In this document: in pieces, positions 31,033-39,808 of the stretch | Layout of the letters: every line of letters starts with the position of its first letter | Position numbering within the stretch: the first letter of the stretch is position 1 | Source: Glycomyces buryatensis | GTDB taxonomy: Bacteria > Actinomycetota > Actinomycetes > Mycobacteriales > Micromonosporaceae | Direction of reading: 5' to 3' | Assembly: GCF_004912275.1 (NCBI RefSeq) | Contig: NZ_STGY01000055.1 | Coordinates: forward strand, 1 to 64,000 | DNA length: 64,000 bases | Position numbers and translations under genes: made by a program | The notes under the pieces: generated by a model | The model's input: only the letters and a program-made list of their open reading frames with translations | Databases searched by the model: none | What the model was told of the DNA's origin: nothing

Positions 31033-32298
31033 ATGCCAGTGACGAGGGAATATGTAGCACGCATCGCAGACCGGCTGATCGATGACCTCATGACCGACTT
31101 TCCGGCCGTGCTCATCGTCGGACCACGGGCCTGCGGCAAGACGACGACCGCGCGCCGCCATGCCCAGACCGTGATCCAGCTCGATCGCGAAGCGGAAGCA
31201 GCGGTCGTCCGAGCGGATCCCGAGGGCGCACTCGACGTGACTCGTCCTGTACTTCTGGACGAATGGCAGGTGGCGCCGGAGGTGCTCGGCGCGGTGAAAC
31301 GATCGGTGGACACACGCCCGGGCCCCGGCGCATTCCTGATCACCGGCTCCGTTCGCTCTGACCTCCATGCCGAAGGATGGCCGCTGACGGGACGGGCGAT
31401 CCGAGTCGAGATGCACGGACTCATTCAGAGGGAGATCGAAGGCGCGATCGATCTGGATCCGCTCTTCGACCGCCTGCACGCCGATCCGACAGGCGCCCTG
31501 CGGAATACAACGACCGACATGGCACTCAACGACTACCTGGACTTGGCAATCAGGGGCGGGTATCCGGATTCCGTTCTCGCTTCCACCGCGACAGCACGGC
31601 GGCGATGGCTCAGAGCCTATGTCGATCAGGTCGTGTCACGAGACGCCGAACTCATCGACAGCGGTCGCGACCCGCTCAAGCTCCGGCGCTATCTGTACGT
31701 CCTCTGCCTCAACACGGCAGGGGTCACCGCCGCGAAGACGCTCTACGAAACCGCGGGCATCAACAGCAGGACCGCCCAGGCATACGACCGCCTGATCGGG
31801 AACCTCCTACTCGCCGAGGAAGTACCGGCGTGGTGGACCAACCGACTCAAGCGCCTCACCAAGGCCCCCAAGCGGTACATCTCGGACCCCGGTATTGCCG
31901 CGGCCGTCCTTCAGATCGATCGCCAAGGACTTCGTCGTAGCGCCGACCTGCTCGGAAGAGTGCTCGACACCTTCGTGGCCAGCCAGCTTCGCGCCGAGGC
32001 CCGAGTGGGCGAGTCGGACCCTACGCTGTACCACCTGCGCACGGCCGACCAGCACCACGAAATCGATCTGCTCGCGGAGTATCCGGACGGCACCGTGTTC
32101 GCCTTCGAAATCAAATCGTCGGCAGCCGTTACTGCAAGGGACGCAAGGCACCTCGCCTGGCTACGCGACGAACTCGGCGATCGGTTCATCGGTGGAGCGG
32201 TACTCCACACGGGCCCACGCTCGTTCGCGCTCGGCGACCGCCTCATCGCCGCGCCCATAGCCGCATTGTGGTCACGACCTGCCGAGCGGCAAACCTGA
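31033..32298 (+). CDS. AAA ATPase with DUF4143 domain
   Basis: A 421-residue protein of the AAA_14/DUF4143 family. Walker A GPRACGKTT (residues about 32-40), Walker B VLLDEWQ, and sensor FLITGSVRS are followed by a DUF4143 region (DYLDLAIRGGYPDSVL). Its end has an HEIDLL...FEIKSS pattern of a PD-(D/E)XK-like nuclease fold. Such proteins are common accessory genes; their role is not settled. The start at 31033 begins at the conserved REYVARIADRLIDD. It lies 92 bp behind tRNA-Thr, a usual place for acquired DNA, but no integrase is near. Confidence 0.85.
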   Translation: MPVTREYVARIADRLIDDLMTDFPAVLIVGPRACGKTTTARRHAQTVIQLDREAEAAVVRADPEGALDVTRPVLLDEWQVAPEVLGAVKRSVDTRPGPGAFLITGSVRSDLHAEGWPLTGRAIRVEMHGLIQREIEGAIDLDPLFDRLHADPTGALRNTTTDMALNDYLDLAIRGGYPDSVLASTATARRRWLRAYVDQVVSRDAELIDSGRDPLKLRRYLYVLCLNTAGVTAAKTLYETAGINSRTAQAYDRLIGNLLLAEEVPAWWTNRLKRLTKAPKRYISDPGIAAAVLQIDRQGLRRSADLLGRVLDTFVASQLRAEARVGESDPTLYHLRTADQHHEIDLLAEYPDGTVFAFEIKSSAAVTARDARHLAWLRDELGDRFIGGAVLHTGPRSFALGDRLIAAPIAALWSRPAERQT

Positions 32299-32331
32299 CC
32301 GCCTCAGCGGGCGGCCAGGCTCCCTTGCGGC

Positions 32332-33234
32332 TCAGCCCTTCACGGCGCCGACGATCACGCCCTTCTTGAAGTGCTTCTGCACGAACGGGTAGATGATCAG
32401 GGCCGGGATGATCGCGACCATCACGATCGCCATCTTGACCGCCAGCGTCGGCGGCGCCGTCTCGAGCCCGGAGGTCTGCGGCAGCGGCGCCGACTCGACC
32501 ACGTACGTGCGCAATACGAGCGCGAGCGGCCATTTCGAGGTGCTGTCCATGAACAGGAACGCATTGAACCAGTTGTTCCAGTAGCCGACCGCGTAGAACA
32601 GGGTCACCACCGCGATCACGGCCTTGGACAGCGGGGCGACGATCTGCCACAGGATGCGGAACTCGCCGGCGCCGTCGATGCGGGCCGAGTCGAACAGCTC
32701 CTGCGGAATGTTCATGAAGAACGCCCGCAGCACCACGACATTGAAGGCGCTCACGGCCATTGGCAGGATCAGCGACAGGTAGTTGTCCCGCAGCCCCAGC
32801 CCGGAGATCCACAGGTAGACGGGGATGAGGCCGGGGAAGACGACGAACATCATCAGCACCGAGAACAGGATGGTCCGGTGGCCGAACGAGCCGGGCCGCG
32901 AGAGCGCGTAGGCCCCCAGGATCGACACGACGACGCTGATGAACGTCCCGACGACGGTGATGCCCAGGCTCACCCCGAGCGAGCGCAGCACCACCTTATT
33001 GCGGAACATCTGCTCGTAGGCCTCGAAGGTGATGCCGTCGCCGGGCCAGATGACCAGGCCGCCGACGCGGTTCACGGTCTCCGCCGAGGACAGGCTCGTC
33101 AGGGCGACCGCATAGAGCGGGAACAGGATCAGCAGGGCGATGACGACGATGGCGACGCCCTTGGACGCCTGACCGGCGGCCGTCGGCTTCTCGTCCCACA
33201 CGGCCCGGCCGGTCGCGGTTTTCGGATTGCTCAT
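32332..33234 (-). CDS. Sugar ABC transporter permease (MalG-type)
   Basis: A 300-residue permease with six helices and the EAA loop SARIDGAGEFRILWQIVAPL. It is the third gene of an importer operon. Its ATG overlaps the stop of the other permease gene (ATGA). No ATPase gene is present, so a shared MsiK-like ATPase encoded elsewhere is probable. Confidence 0.92.
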   Translation of the reverse strand: MSNPKTATGRAVWDEKPTAAGQASKGVAIVVIALLILFPLYAVALTSLSSAETVNRVGGLVIWPGDGITFEAYEQMFRNKVVLRSLGVSLGITVVGTFISVVVSILGAYALSRPGSFGHRTILFSVLMMFVVFPGLIPVYLWISGLGLRDNYLSLILPMAVSAFNVVVLRAFFMNIPQELFDSARIDGAGEFRILWQIVAPLSKAVIAVVTLFYAVGYWNNWFNAFLFMDSTSKWPLALVLRTYVVESAPLPQTSGLETAPPTLAVKMAIVMVAIIPALIIYPFVQKHFKKGVIVGAVKG

Positions 33235-34223
33235 GATCGCGAATACACTCCCCGCTCGCCCATCATATGTGCGGCCTTATTGGCCGCCAGGATCAGCACG
33301 AGGCCGACCACGCCCTTGAACAGGCCCGCGGCGGCGCCGTAGTCGAAGTCGCCCGTGCGGATGCCCGAGTAGTACACGAACGTGTCGAACACCTCCGACG
33401 CCTGCGAGCCGACCGCGCTGCGCTGCAAGAAGAACTGCTCGAACCCGACATTGAGCGCATCGCCCAGCCGCAGGATCAGCAGCAGCACGATCACAGGCCG
33501 GATCCCCGGCAGCGTGATGTGCCAGAGCCGGCGCCAGCGCCCGGCCCCGTCGACGGCGGCGGCCTCGTACAGGTTCGGGTCGATCGCCGCCAGAGCGGCC
33601 AGGAAGATGATCGCGCCGAACCCGGCGTCCTTCCAGATCGCCTGCGACGTAATGAGGAGGATGAACGTGTCGGGGTCGGTCATCCAGTTGATGCCGTCGA
33701 AGCCGGCCCGCCGCAGCAGCTGGCTGACGAGCCCGGCGCCGCCGAGCATCTGCTGGAAGATCGCGACGACCAGCACCCAGGAGAAGAAGTACGGCAGGTA
33801 CACCACGCTCTGCAGCATCGACCGCAGCCGCCCCGACGTGATCGAGTGCAGCAGCAGCGCCAGCGCGATCGGCACCGGGAAGTAGAACACCAGCTGGAAC
33901 GCGGTGATCGACAGCGTGTTCGTCATGGCCCGCAGGAACTCCGGGTCACCGAAGAGGTTCCCGAAGTGGGTGAAGCCGACGACGCGGGAGCCGAGGATGC
34001 CGCCGGTGAACGGCTTGTAGTCCTGGAACGCCACGACATTGCCCAGCGTGGGGATCCACCAGAATCCCCACACCAGGGCCATCATCGGCACGGCCATGAG
34101 CACCAGCGGCCAGTCGTTCCGCAGCCGTTTCTTCCAGTGCGCCTTGGGTTTCTTCGGCGCGGTCCGGTGGGTGGAGTCCCCGGTCTCGGCGACCGAGGAC
34201 TCCACAGTGGTCGAAGTGGTCAC
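33231..34223 (-). CDS. Sugar ABC transporter permease (LplB/MalF-type)
   Basis: A 330-residue permease with a charged N-terminal tail and six helices. The EAA loop is EAAAVDGAGRWRRLWHITLP. The GTG at 34223 overlaps the stop of the solute-binding protein gene (GTGA). A much longer frame upstream of it is the shadow of the binding-protein gene. The closest group is the LplB-type transporters for oligosaccharides. Confidence 0.92.
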   Translation of the reverse strand: MTTSTTVESSVAETGDSTHRTAPKKPKAHWKKRLRNDWPLVLMAVPMMALVWGFWWIPTLGNVVAFQDYKPFTGGILGSRVVGFTHFGNLFGDPEFLRAMTNTLSITAFQLVFYFPVPIALALLLHSITSGRLRSMLQSVVYLPYFFSWVLVVAIFQQMLGGAGLVSQLLRRAGFDGINWMTDPDTFILLITSQAIWKDAGFGAIIFLAALAAIDPNLYEAAAVDGAGRWRRLWHITLPGIRPVIVLLLILRLGDALNVGFEQFFLQRSAVGSQASEVFDTFVYYSGIRTGDFDYGAAAGLFKGVVGLVLILAANKAAHMMGERGVYSRS

Positions 34224-35887
34224 AGGCGGTCGTTGTCCTCTGCGACCTTGGTGTAGTACTCGCGGGCGCTGTCGCCGACCTTGGTGCGCCAGTCGTCGAC
34301 GAGTGTCGTCCAGTCCGCAACCTCGCGCTGGCCGCGGTAGATCTCGTGGTGGGCCTCGGTCATCGGCTCGTTCTCGGCCGACAGGTCGGAGGGCATCTCG
34401 ACGCGCAGTCCCTGGAACGGGCTGTCGTCGAGGAACGGCGCGGCGTTGGTCTCCCAGGCGTGCAGGGCTTCGACCATGCCCGGATACTGGAACTTGTTGT
34501 TCGCGTTGGACCGGCCGGAGAGGAACATGTAGGTGGGCGCGACCTCGGTCTGGCCCAGTTCGGTGCGCTGGGGCACGCCCTCGTCGTCGATGGTGAAGTG
34601 GACGCCCTCGACGCCGTCCGACACCAGGTCCGCTTCGACGGTGCCGAAGGGGGTCGAGCACCAGTTGGCGACCCGCAGGCACTCCTTGATCCGCTCCTCG
34701 GAGAGGTCCTTCTTGATGAAGGTGAACATGCCGGCGGGGTCGTCGCGCCAGATGGTGGGCGTGCCGCCGGGCTCGGCGGCCATCGGGTTCATGACCTGGA
34801 GGTCGAAGCCGTCGACATTGCGGTAGGTCGCGAACATCTCGTGCCAGGCGCCGAGGCCGTCCTCGTAGAACACCGCCTGGCCCGAGCCGATGATCTCCTT
34901 CGCGTTGGTGAGGCGGTCGGCGACGTAGTCGGGGTGGACCAGGCCCTTGTCGAAGACCTGGCGGGTGAACTCGACGGCGGCGGCGAACTCCTCCGTCTCG
35001 AACTTGTGCACGAGCTTGCCGTCGTCGTTGCGCCACAGAGTGGGCACGCCCATCGCCTCTTGGATGGTCTGGTCGATGGAGGCGAAGGCCCAGCGGTTCT
35101 TCGAGGGGTCGTTGATCTCCTCGGCGATCGCCAGGAGCTCCTCGAGGTTGGTCGGGTGCTCCACGCTCAGTTCGTCCAGTATGTCCTGGCGGGCGAACAT
35201 GGCGTTCGTGTACGGCGCCCGTTCCCAGGGGATGCCGAGGAGCTTGCCGCCGAAGACGCCCATTGCCCATGCGGCCGTGGGATAGGAGGCGAGGAGCGGA
35301 TAGTCGGCGGCCTTGTCGCCGGCGAGGAAGGGGGAGAGGTCGGCGAACAGCTCGTTCGCGGCCTCGGTGAAGTCGGCGAGCTTGATGATCTCCCAGCCGG
35401 GGATCTGGAACATGTCGGGGACGTCGCCGCTGGCGAGGATCGTGGTGATCTTGTCGCCGTAGGTGTTGCCGTCGGCGATATTGAATTCGACGGTGCCGCC
35501 GAGGATCTCGTTGACCGCCTGGAAGTAGGAGTTGTCGGCGAGGCCGGGTGGGGTCGGGTTCCACAGCGGTGTGATGGCGGTGATGTCCTCGCCGGTGGTC
35601 ATGGGCGCCTCGGTGATCACCTGGACCGGTTCGGCCGGGCGCGAGAGGTAGCCGGGGGTCACGGTGCCGTCGGGCTGGCCGGGGAGGTCGGGCTCGATGC
35701 CGCCCTCGTAGGGCGTGTACGTGGGGAGGAGGTCGGCGAGTTCGTCGGTGCCGGCGGCGGTTCCGTCGGGGCCCTCCTCCAGGTCGGAGCAGGCGCCGAT
35801 GCCGACTGCGATGCCGGCGGCGGCCGTGGCGTGGAAGAGGTTCCTGCGGTTGAGGCCGAACGCGGTTCGACTGGATCGGTCGCCCAT
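34220..35887 (-). CDS. Extracellular sugar-binding lipoprotein
   Basis: A 555-residue solute-binding protein. The N-terminus NRRNLFHATAAAG with lipobox IGAC (about 30-33) suggests a Tat-exported lipoprotein. The rest is a large two-lobed fold of the family 1 extracellular binding proteins (LipO group), about 100 residues longer than maltose-binding proteins, as usual for LplB-type systems. GAAAGG lies 9 nt before the ATG. It captures an oligosaccharide and hands it to the two downstream permeases. Confidence 0.9.
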   Translation of the reverse strand: MGDRSSRTAFGLNRRNLFHATAAAGIAVGIGACSDLEEGPDGTAAGTDELADLLPTYTPYEGGIEPDLPGQPDGTVTPGYLSRPAEPVQVITEAPMTTGEDITAITPLWNPTPPGLADNSYFQAVNEILGGTVEFNIADGNTYGDKITTILASGDVPDMFQIPGWEIIKLADFTEAANELFADLSPFLAGDKAADYPLLASYPTAAWAMGVFGGKLLGIPWERAPYTNAMFARQDILDELSVEHPTNLEELLAIAEEINDPSKNRWAFASIDQTIQEAMGVPTLWRNDDGKLVHKFETEEFAAAVEFTRQVFDKGLVHPDYVADRLTNAKEIIGSGQAVFYEDGLGAWHEMFATYRNVDGFDLQVMNPMAAEPGGTPTIWRDDPAGMFTFIKKDLSEERIKECLRVANWCSTPFGTVEADLVSDGVEGVHFTIDDEGVPQRTELGQTEVAPTYMFLSGRSNANNKFQYPGMVEALHAWETNAAPFLDDSPFQGLRVEMPSDLSAENEPMTEAHHEIYRGQREVADWTTLVDDWRTKVGDSAREYYTKVAEDNDRL

Positions 35888-36224
35888 GTTGTGCGCCTTT
35901 CGATCGAGGTCTAAAAGAGGAGTAGGGGCTATTGCTTGGGATGGGCGCCGGTTCCCGTTTACTTAAGCAATACGTACCAACTAATATAACTTCATAGATG
36001 AGAGATGCGCAACACCTGTCCCACGGGTTTCTCGGGATAGGTGGTGAGAGGGTCGCTATTCATCCACAGTGGTCATTCTGTGACCGATTTCATCCGCCAT
36101 TGCGGGGGTGCGGAGAGCAGCGGCCGTGCCGCCGGAGTGGTGCCACGCTCCAGTTGCCGATTGCCCGGAGAGCGACCCGTCGTCTTGGCGAGAGAGTGCC
36201 CAGTCTGTTAGGGCGGAGCGGAGA
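35888..36224. other. Intergenic region upstream of sugar importer
   Basis: A 337-bp gap. The part next to the binding-protein gene is AT-rich (35960-36010) and should hold its promoter. TATTGCTT (35930-35937) and AAGCAATA (35965-35972) are inverted copies 27 bp apart, possibly operator halves. The rest (36010-36224) is the 3' region of the methylase gene. No terminator was clear. Confidence 0.45.
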
Positions 36225-37958
36225 TCAGTCGCCGTCGACGGTGACCGTGCCGCCGACGAGCCCGGCGGCGGCGCCGTCGGCCAGCGCGGCGGCCTCGCCT
36301 CGGGCGGCGTCGAGGGAGTCGCGCAGGTGCAGCAGCTTCGCGTAGGCCGCGCCCCTCCGGCGCTGCTCTTCGAGCGGGAGTCGCGGGACCTTGACCGACA
36401 GGAGTCGCCGTTTGGCGCCGGTGGCGGTCCGCTTGGTGGCCTTCGGGATCCGGGCGGCGACGACGGCCGCGAGCCAGGGCAGGTCGATCTGGTCCGAGGT
36501 AGCGGTGATGGTCCACTGCGACTCGGCCGCCGCCGAGGCGGGGCCGAGCCGGACGGCCGGGGAGCCGATCGGGTCGACGATGATGGCCGAGGACGCGTCG
36601 GCCGCCTTCGGCCCCGAGCCGCCGGCCGCACCCGGGACGACCGTGATGTGGCCGCCCGACGCCAGGTCGGCCAGGCTGACCTCCGGGGCCGTCTCGCCGG
36701 GACCGGATCCGAAGCGCGGCAATGAATCCCGTGCCGCGTCCAACTGCTCGGCGAGCCGTTCCAGCCCGCTCGCGAGGTCGCCGGCGCCCCCGGTCGCGGC
36801 GGCCAGGTACACCGCGGGCGAGATGTCCACGTCCTCGTCCCACAGGCTCATGAGCGGCACCGTCACCGAGTGCGCGGTCGCGATGGGCGAGTGCGGGTCG
36901 TCGGCGAGCGCCCGCCAGGTCTCGGCCACGTCGGAGCCGGTCGACACCAGCAGCTGGGTCGTCTCGCCGCGCGGCACCAGGACCCAGATGTGCGCCTTGG
37001 TGTCCGGGTGGTCGACCACGGCCCGCAGCGCGCCCCATCGCAGCAGTTCGGAGCGCAGGCGCCGTCCCGAACGCCGGTGGGCGACCTGCGCGGGCATCCG
37101 GACGACCGCGACGCCGCCGGGCGCCAGGAGCGCCAGGCAGTGCAGGGCCCAGGCCAGTTCGGGCTCGGTGCGCGGGGGCGTGCCGTAGGCCAGGCGCGGG
37201 TCGTCGCCGGCGGGGAGCCGTTCGTACCCGGAGTCCTTGACATTGAAGGGCGGGTCGCACACCACCAGGTCGTAGCGCCGCTCGGGCAAGGCCCCCAGCA
37301 GTGAGTCGCCGACGCGGATGTCGATGTCGGCCTCCGGATCGGCCAGCCGCAGCCGCTCGGTGGCGATCGCGGCGCGGGCGGCCGACAGCTCCTGTCCGCC
37401 GATGGCCGAACAGGGCCCGACGCGCCGGACGGTGGCGGCGAGCAGGTCCCCGTCGTCGCAGGCGGGATCGAAGACGGCCGGCTCGGAGCGCGCCGGGGCG
37501 CAGGCGGCCGCGACGTCGACCAGGGTGTGCAGTCCGGGCGCGGTGCCGGTTCCGGCGGCCTCGCGGGCGCGCTCCACGAAGAACTCGAACAGCTCGGCCG
37601 CGTCGGCGCTCTCGCTCAGTTCGCTCAGGAGCCCGGCCAGGTGCCGGTGCTCGGTGCGCTCGCCCGCGAGCGCGGAAGCGATGGCGCCCAAGGCGTCCCC
37701 GGCCGTGGGGTAGTCGACGGACAGGGAGAACCAGAGCCGGTCGGCGCCGGTGACGTGCAGGGCGCGGCCGTGCTCGGCGGCCCACTGCTCGATGTCGGCG
37801 AGTGCGAAGCGGGGGCGGCGGGAGGCCTCGTCGATGGGGGCGGGGAAGTCGGGTTCCCTACGGCGCCAATTGCTGACGGCATTGCGGCCGACCCCGGCCA
37901 GTCGGGCGAGGTCGGTCAGCGTGATGGTCTCGCCGGTCCTGGTGTGATCTGCGCTCAT
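36225..37958 (-). CDS. HTH-N6 adenine DNA methylase, orphan
   Basis: A 577-residue protein with an N-terminal MerR-like HTH (residues about 13-50: LTDLARLAGVGRNAVSNWRR), then an N6-adenine methyltransferase core. The SAM motif is FDPACDDGDLL (about 166-176) and the catalytic motif CDPPF (about 233-237; the usual form is NPPF/Y). The C-terminal 120 residues resemble a target-recognition helix of type I HsdM-S proteins. No endonuclease gene is nearby, so it is an orphan, perhaps epigenetic. GGGGAG precedes the ATG. Confidence 0.82.
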   Translation of the reverse strand: MSADHTRTGETITLTDLARLAGVGRNAVSNWRRREPDFPAPIDEASRRPRFALADIEQWAAEHGRALHVTGADRLWFSLSVDYPTAGDALGAIASALAGERTEHRHLAGLLSELSESADAAELFEFFVERAREAAGTGTAPGLHTLVDVAAACAPARSEPAVFDPACDDGDLLAATVRRVGPCSAIGGQELSAARAAIATERLRLADPEADIDIRVGDSLLGALPERRYDLVVCDPPFNVKDSGYERLPAGDDPRLAYGTPPRTEPELAWALHCLALLAPGGVAVVRMPAQVAHRRSGRRLRSELLRWGALRAVVDHPDTKAHIWVLVPRGETTQLLVSTGSDVAETWRALADDPHSPIATAHSVTVPLMSLWDEDVDISPAVYLAAATGGAGDLASGLERLAEQLDAARDSLPRFGSGPGETAPEVSLADLASGGHITVVPGAAGGSGPKAADASSAIIVDPIGSPAVRLGPASAAAESQWTITATSDQIDLPWLAAVVAARIPKATKRTATGAKRRLLSVKVPRLPLEEQRRRGAAYAKLLHLRDSLDAARGEAAALADGAAAGLVGGTVTVDGD

Positions 37959-38086
37959 GCGGCTCCCCTGTTCGCGTTTGTCAGATCCTACCCACCCCCC
38001 GTGCGGACGCTTGACACAGCATTCTATGCTTGTGAAGTGAGTTCACGTGCAACAGTTCGTGACAAGTTCTACACGGAAGGTCAATC

Positions 38087-38710
38087 ATGAAGCAGGAAAT
38101 CGAGTTCCCGGTCATCGCCAAGCGCCTCCTCGCCGCCGCCGGCGCCGGACTCTTCGGCCTGGCCGCGCTGACCGCTTGCGACGCAGCCGCGTCGGATGGC
38201 TCGGGCGGCTCGACCGACTCTGGTGGCGACACCGCCGAAAAAGCGGCGGAGACCTGTGAGGTCGCCCCCGCCGAGGAAGGCGCGGGCACCGACTTCGAGG
38301 CCCCGCTGGCGACCTGCCAGGCCGCCAGCATTCCCGGCTGGGACGTCGCGGTCACCGCCGTCGAGCTCGACGCCACCGAGACCGTCCTGGACGCGAATAC
38401 GTTCAATGAGGACGTCGCGGACGGCACGCAGTACCTCATGTACACCCTGACCGCGATCAACACCGGCGACGCGGCCGCCGACCCGTTCCTCGACCTGACG
38501 ACCTCCGTCGACATCGGCGACCTGCGCTACGACGAGACGTGCGGCGTGCTGCCCAACGACATGGTCGACGTCGGCGAGATCGCCCCCGGCGATTCCTTCA
38601 CCGCCAACGACTGCGACTTCATCGACTCCGAGGGTGCGGAGTCCGCCGTCCTCGCCGTTTCGTCCCTCATGGACATGGAATCGACCGAGGTCTACTTCAA
38701 GCTCGGCTAA
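38087..38710 (+). CDS. Secreted lipoprotein with Ig-like domain (DUF4352-like)
   Basis: A 207-residue lipoprotein with lipobox LTAC (28-31), a Ser/Gly linker and a beta-rich domain. It has a YLMYTLTAINTGDAAADP pattern seen in DUF4352-type telokin-like domains. Two Cys pairs probably form disulfides outside the cell. GGAAGG lies before the ATG. A strong terminator follows (38726-38758). The signal peptide is closely similar to that of the next lipoprotein. Confidence 0.75.
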   Translation: MKQEIEFPVIAKRLLAAAGAGLFGLAALTACDAAASDGSGGSTDSGGDTAEKAAETCEVAPAEEGAGTDFEAPLATCQAASIPGWDVAVTAVELDATETVLDANTFNEDVADGTQYLMYTLTAINTGDAAADPFLDLTTSVDIGDLRYDETCGVLPNDMVDVGEIAPGDSFTANDCDFIDSEGAESAVLAVSSLMDMESTEVYFKLG

Positions 38711-38725
38711 ACACCCGAAGACGGG

Positions 38726-38758
38726 AGGGCGCGGGTTCCTCGGCGGAACCCGCGCCCT
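38726..38758 (+). terminator. Terminator after DUF4352-like lipoprotein gene
   Basis: AGGGCGCGGGTTCC (38726-38739) pairs perfectly with GGAACCCGCGCCCT (38745-38758), then TCTCTG. Confidence 0.85.
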
Positions 38759-38967
38759 TCTCTGCCAGATACATCCAGATGCCGTGACGTTCGCCATGTC
38801 TTCGACACGTTAAGCAAAGTGCGTTAATTCTTTCCCCAGTTCAGGGACCCGCGTTTTGGCCCCGCCACGCAATGCGATTGGTGTCGATCTCATAGGCTCC
38901 TGGCAGTTCTTCTCAACCGCGGCACCCATCACGCGGCCATTCAGAGATCCATCCCAAGAAAGCAGCC

Positions 38968-39669
38968 ATGGAAAACGACATCAAGACCCCCCGTTCCTAC
39001 AAGCGACTCCTCGCCCTCGCCGGTGCAGGCCTCCTCGGCGTGGCCGCGCTGAGCGGTTGCAACGCCCTCTCGGACGCCGTCGACGACGCCTCCTCGGAAG
39101 ACCCCGACGCGGTCAACGAAGAGGCCTACGACGCGGCCGCCGACGTCGTCCCCGGTGACTGCCTCACCGTCGACTTCATGGGCGCCACGGAAGAAGAGTT
39201 CACCATCCCCTGCGACGACGAGGGCGCCTACTGGGAGATCACCGAGATCTCCGCCGACACCGGCGCCACCGCCACGGGCGGCACCCTCAGCGACAACCAG
39301 CCGCTGTTCGACCTGTGCGGTGAGGAGGTCGGCGCGATCACCCCGGGCAGCCCGGTCACCGACTGGAACATGGTCTACGACGAGACCACCGGCAACGTCG
39401 ACTACCTCTACTGCACCCAGGCGATCGGCGGCATCGTCGCCGACGCGGGCGAGTGCTTCTCCAGCTCCGACTTCTACTCGACGGCCATCCCCTGCGACGA
39501 CGCCGAGGCCGACACCGAGGTCGCCTCGGTGGTCTCCCTGGAGCTCGGCGAGTACAGCGAGGATGACCTGGCGACCGCCGCCGCCGACTGTACCTCCAGC
39601 GCCTCCTTCCCGACGACGGACCAGTTCGGCCGTTCCACGGGCGTCTTCTGCATCGAAAGCCTCATGTAA
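38968..39669 (+). CDS. Lipoprotein with two LppU-like Cys repeats
   Basis: A 233-residue lipoprotein, lipobox LSGC (about 28-31). Two internal repeats are visible: GDCLTVD...IPCDDEGAYWEI (about 62-90) and GECFSSSDFYSTAIPCDD (about 160-178). Each has Cys-x-n-IPCDD, a pattern known in LppU-like secreted proteins of actinomycetes. It may bind a ligand outside the cell. No clear ribosome site (AAGAAAGC). Confidence 0.72.
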   Translation: MENDIKTPRSYKRLLALAGAGLLGVAALSGCNALSDAVDDASSEDPDAVNEEAYDAAADVVPGDCLTVDFMGATEEEFTIPCDDEGAYWEITEISADTGATATGGTLSDNQPLFDLCGEEVGAITPGSPVTDWNMVYDETTGNVDYLYCTQAIGGIVADAGECFSSSDFYSTAIPCDDAEADTEVASVVSLELGEYSEDDLATAAADCTSSASFPTTDQFGRSTGVFCIESLM

Positions 39670-39696
39670 TCCACTGGCGAGCAATCGAATACGACG

Positions 39697-39725
39697 AAGC
39701 CCGGGGGCCGTGCCCCCGGGCTTTT
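39697..39725 (+). terminator. Intrinsic terminator after LppU-like gene
   Basis: AAGCCCGGGGGC (39697-39708) pairs perfectly with GCCCCCGGGCTT (39712-39723), followed by TT. This is one of the clearest Rho-independent terminators in the window. Confidence 0.9.
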
Positions 39726-39808
39726 CGCATCGCCGGAGAACGCGATTCATGCCGATCCGATAAGCGGAATGTCATGTCCCGCATACGGACTCGGAACTGA
39801 ATTCGGAC

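Noticed and set aside
30864-32300. Integrated element with attachment sites at tRNA-Thr
   Set aside because: No copy of the tRNA 3' end was seen downstream and no integrase gene is present, so only the ATPase gene's position is suggestive.
34224-35564. A 777-residue frame that would fuse upstream sequence to the LplB-type permease
   Set aside because: The upstream part is the out-of-frame shadow of the binding-protein gene. The GTG at 34223 in a GTGA overlap gives a normal permease.
30980-35981. GTACCAAC found both before the DUF4143 ATPase and before the sugar importer
   Set aside because: An 8-bp match is expected about once by chance in a window of this size. The second site lacks the inverted partner.
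36056-36224. Open minus frame continuing past the methylase stop
   Set aside because: It reads from another frame of the methylase gene, has no start of its own and matches no family.
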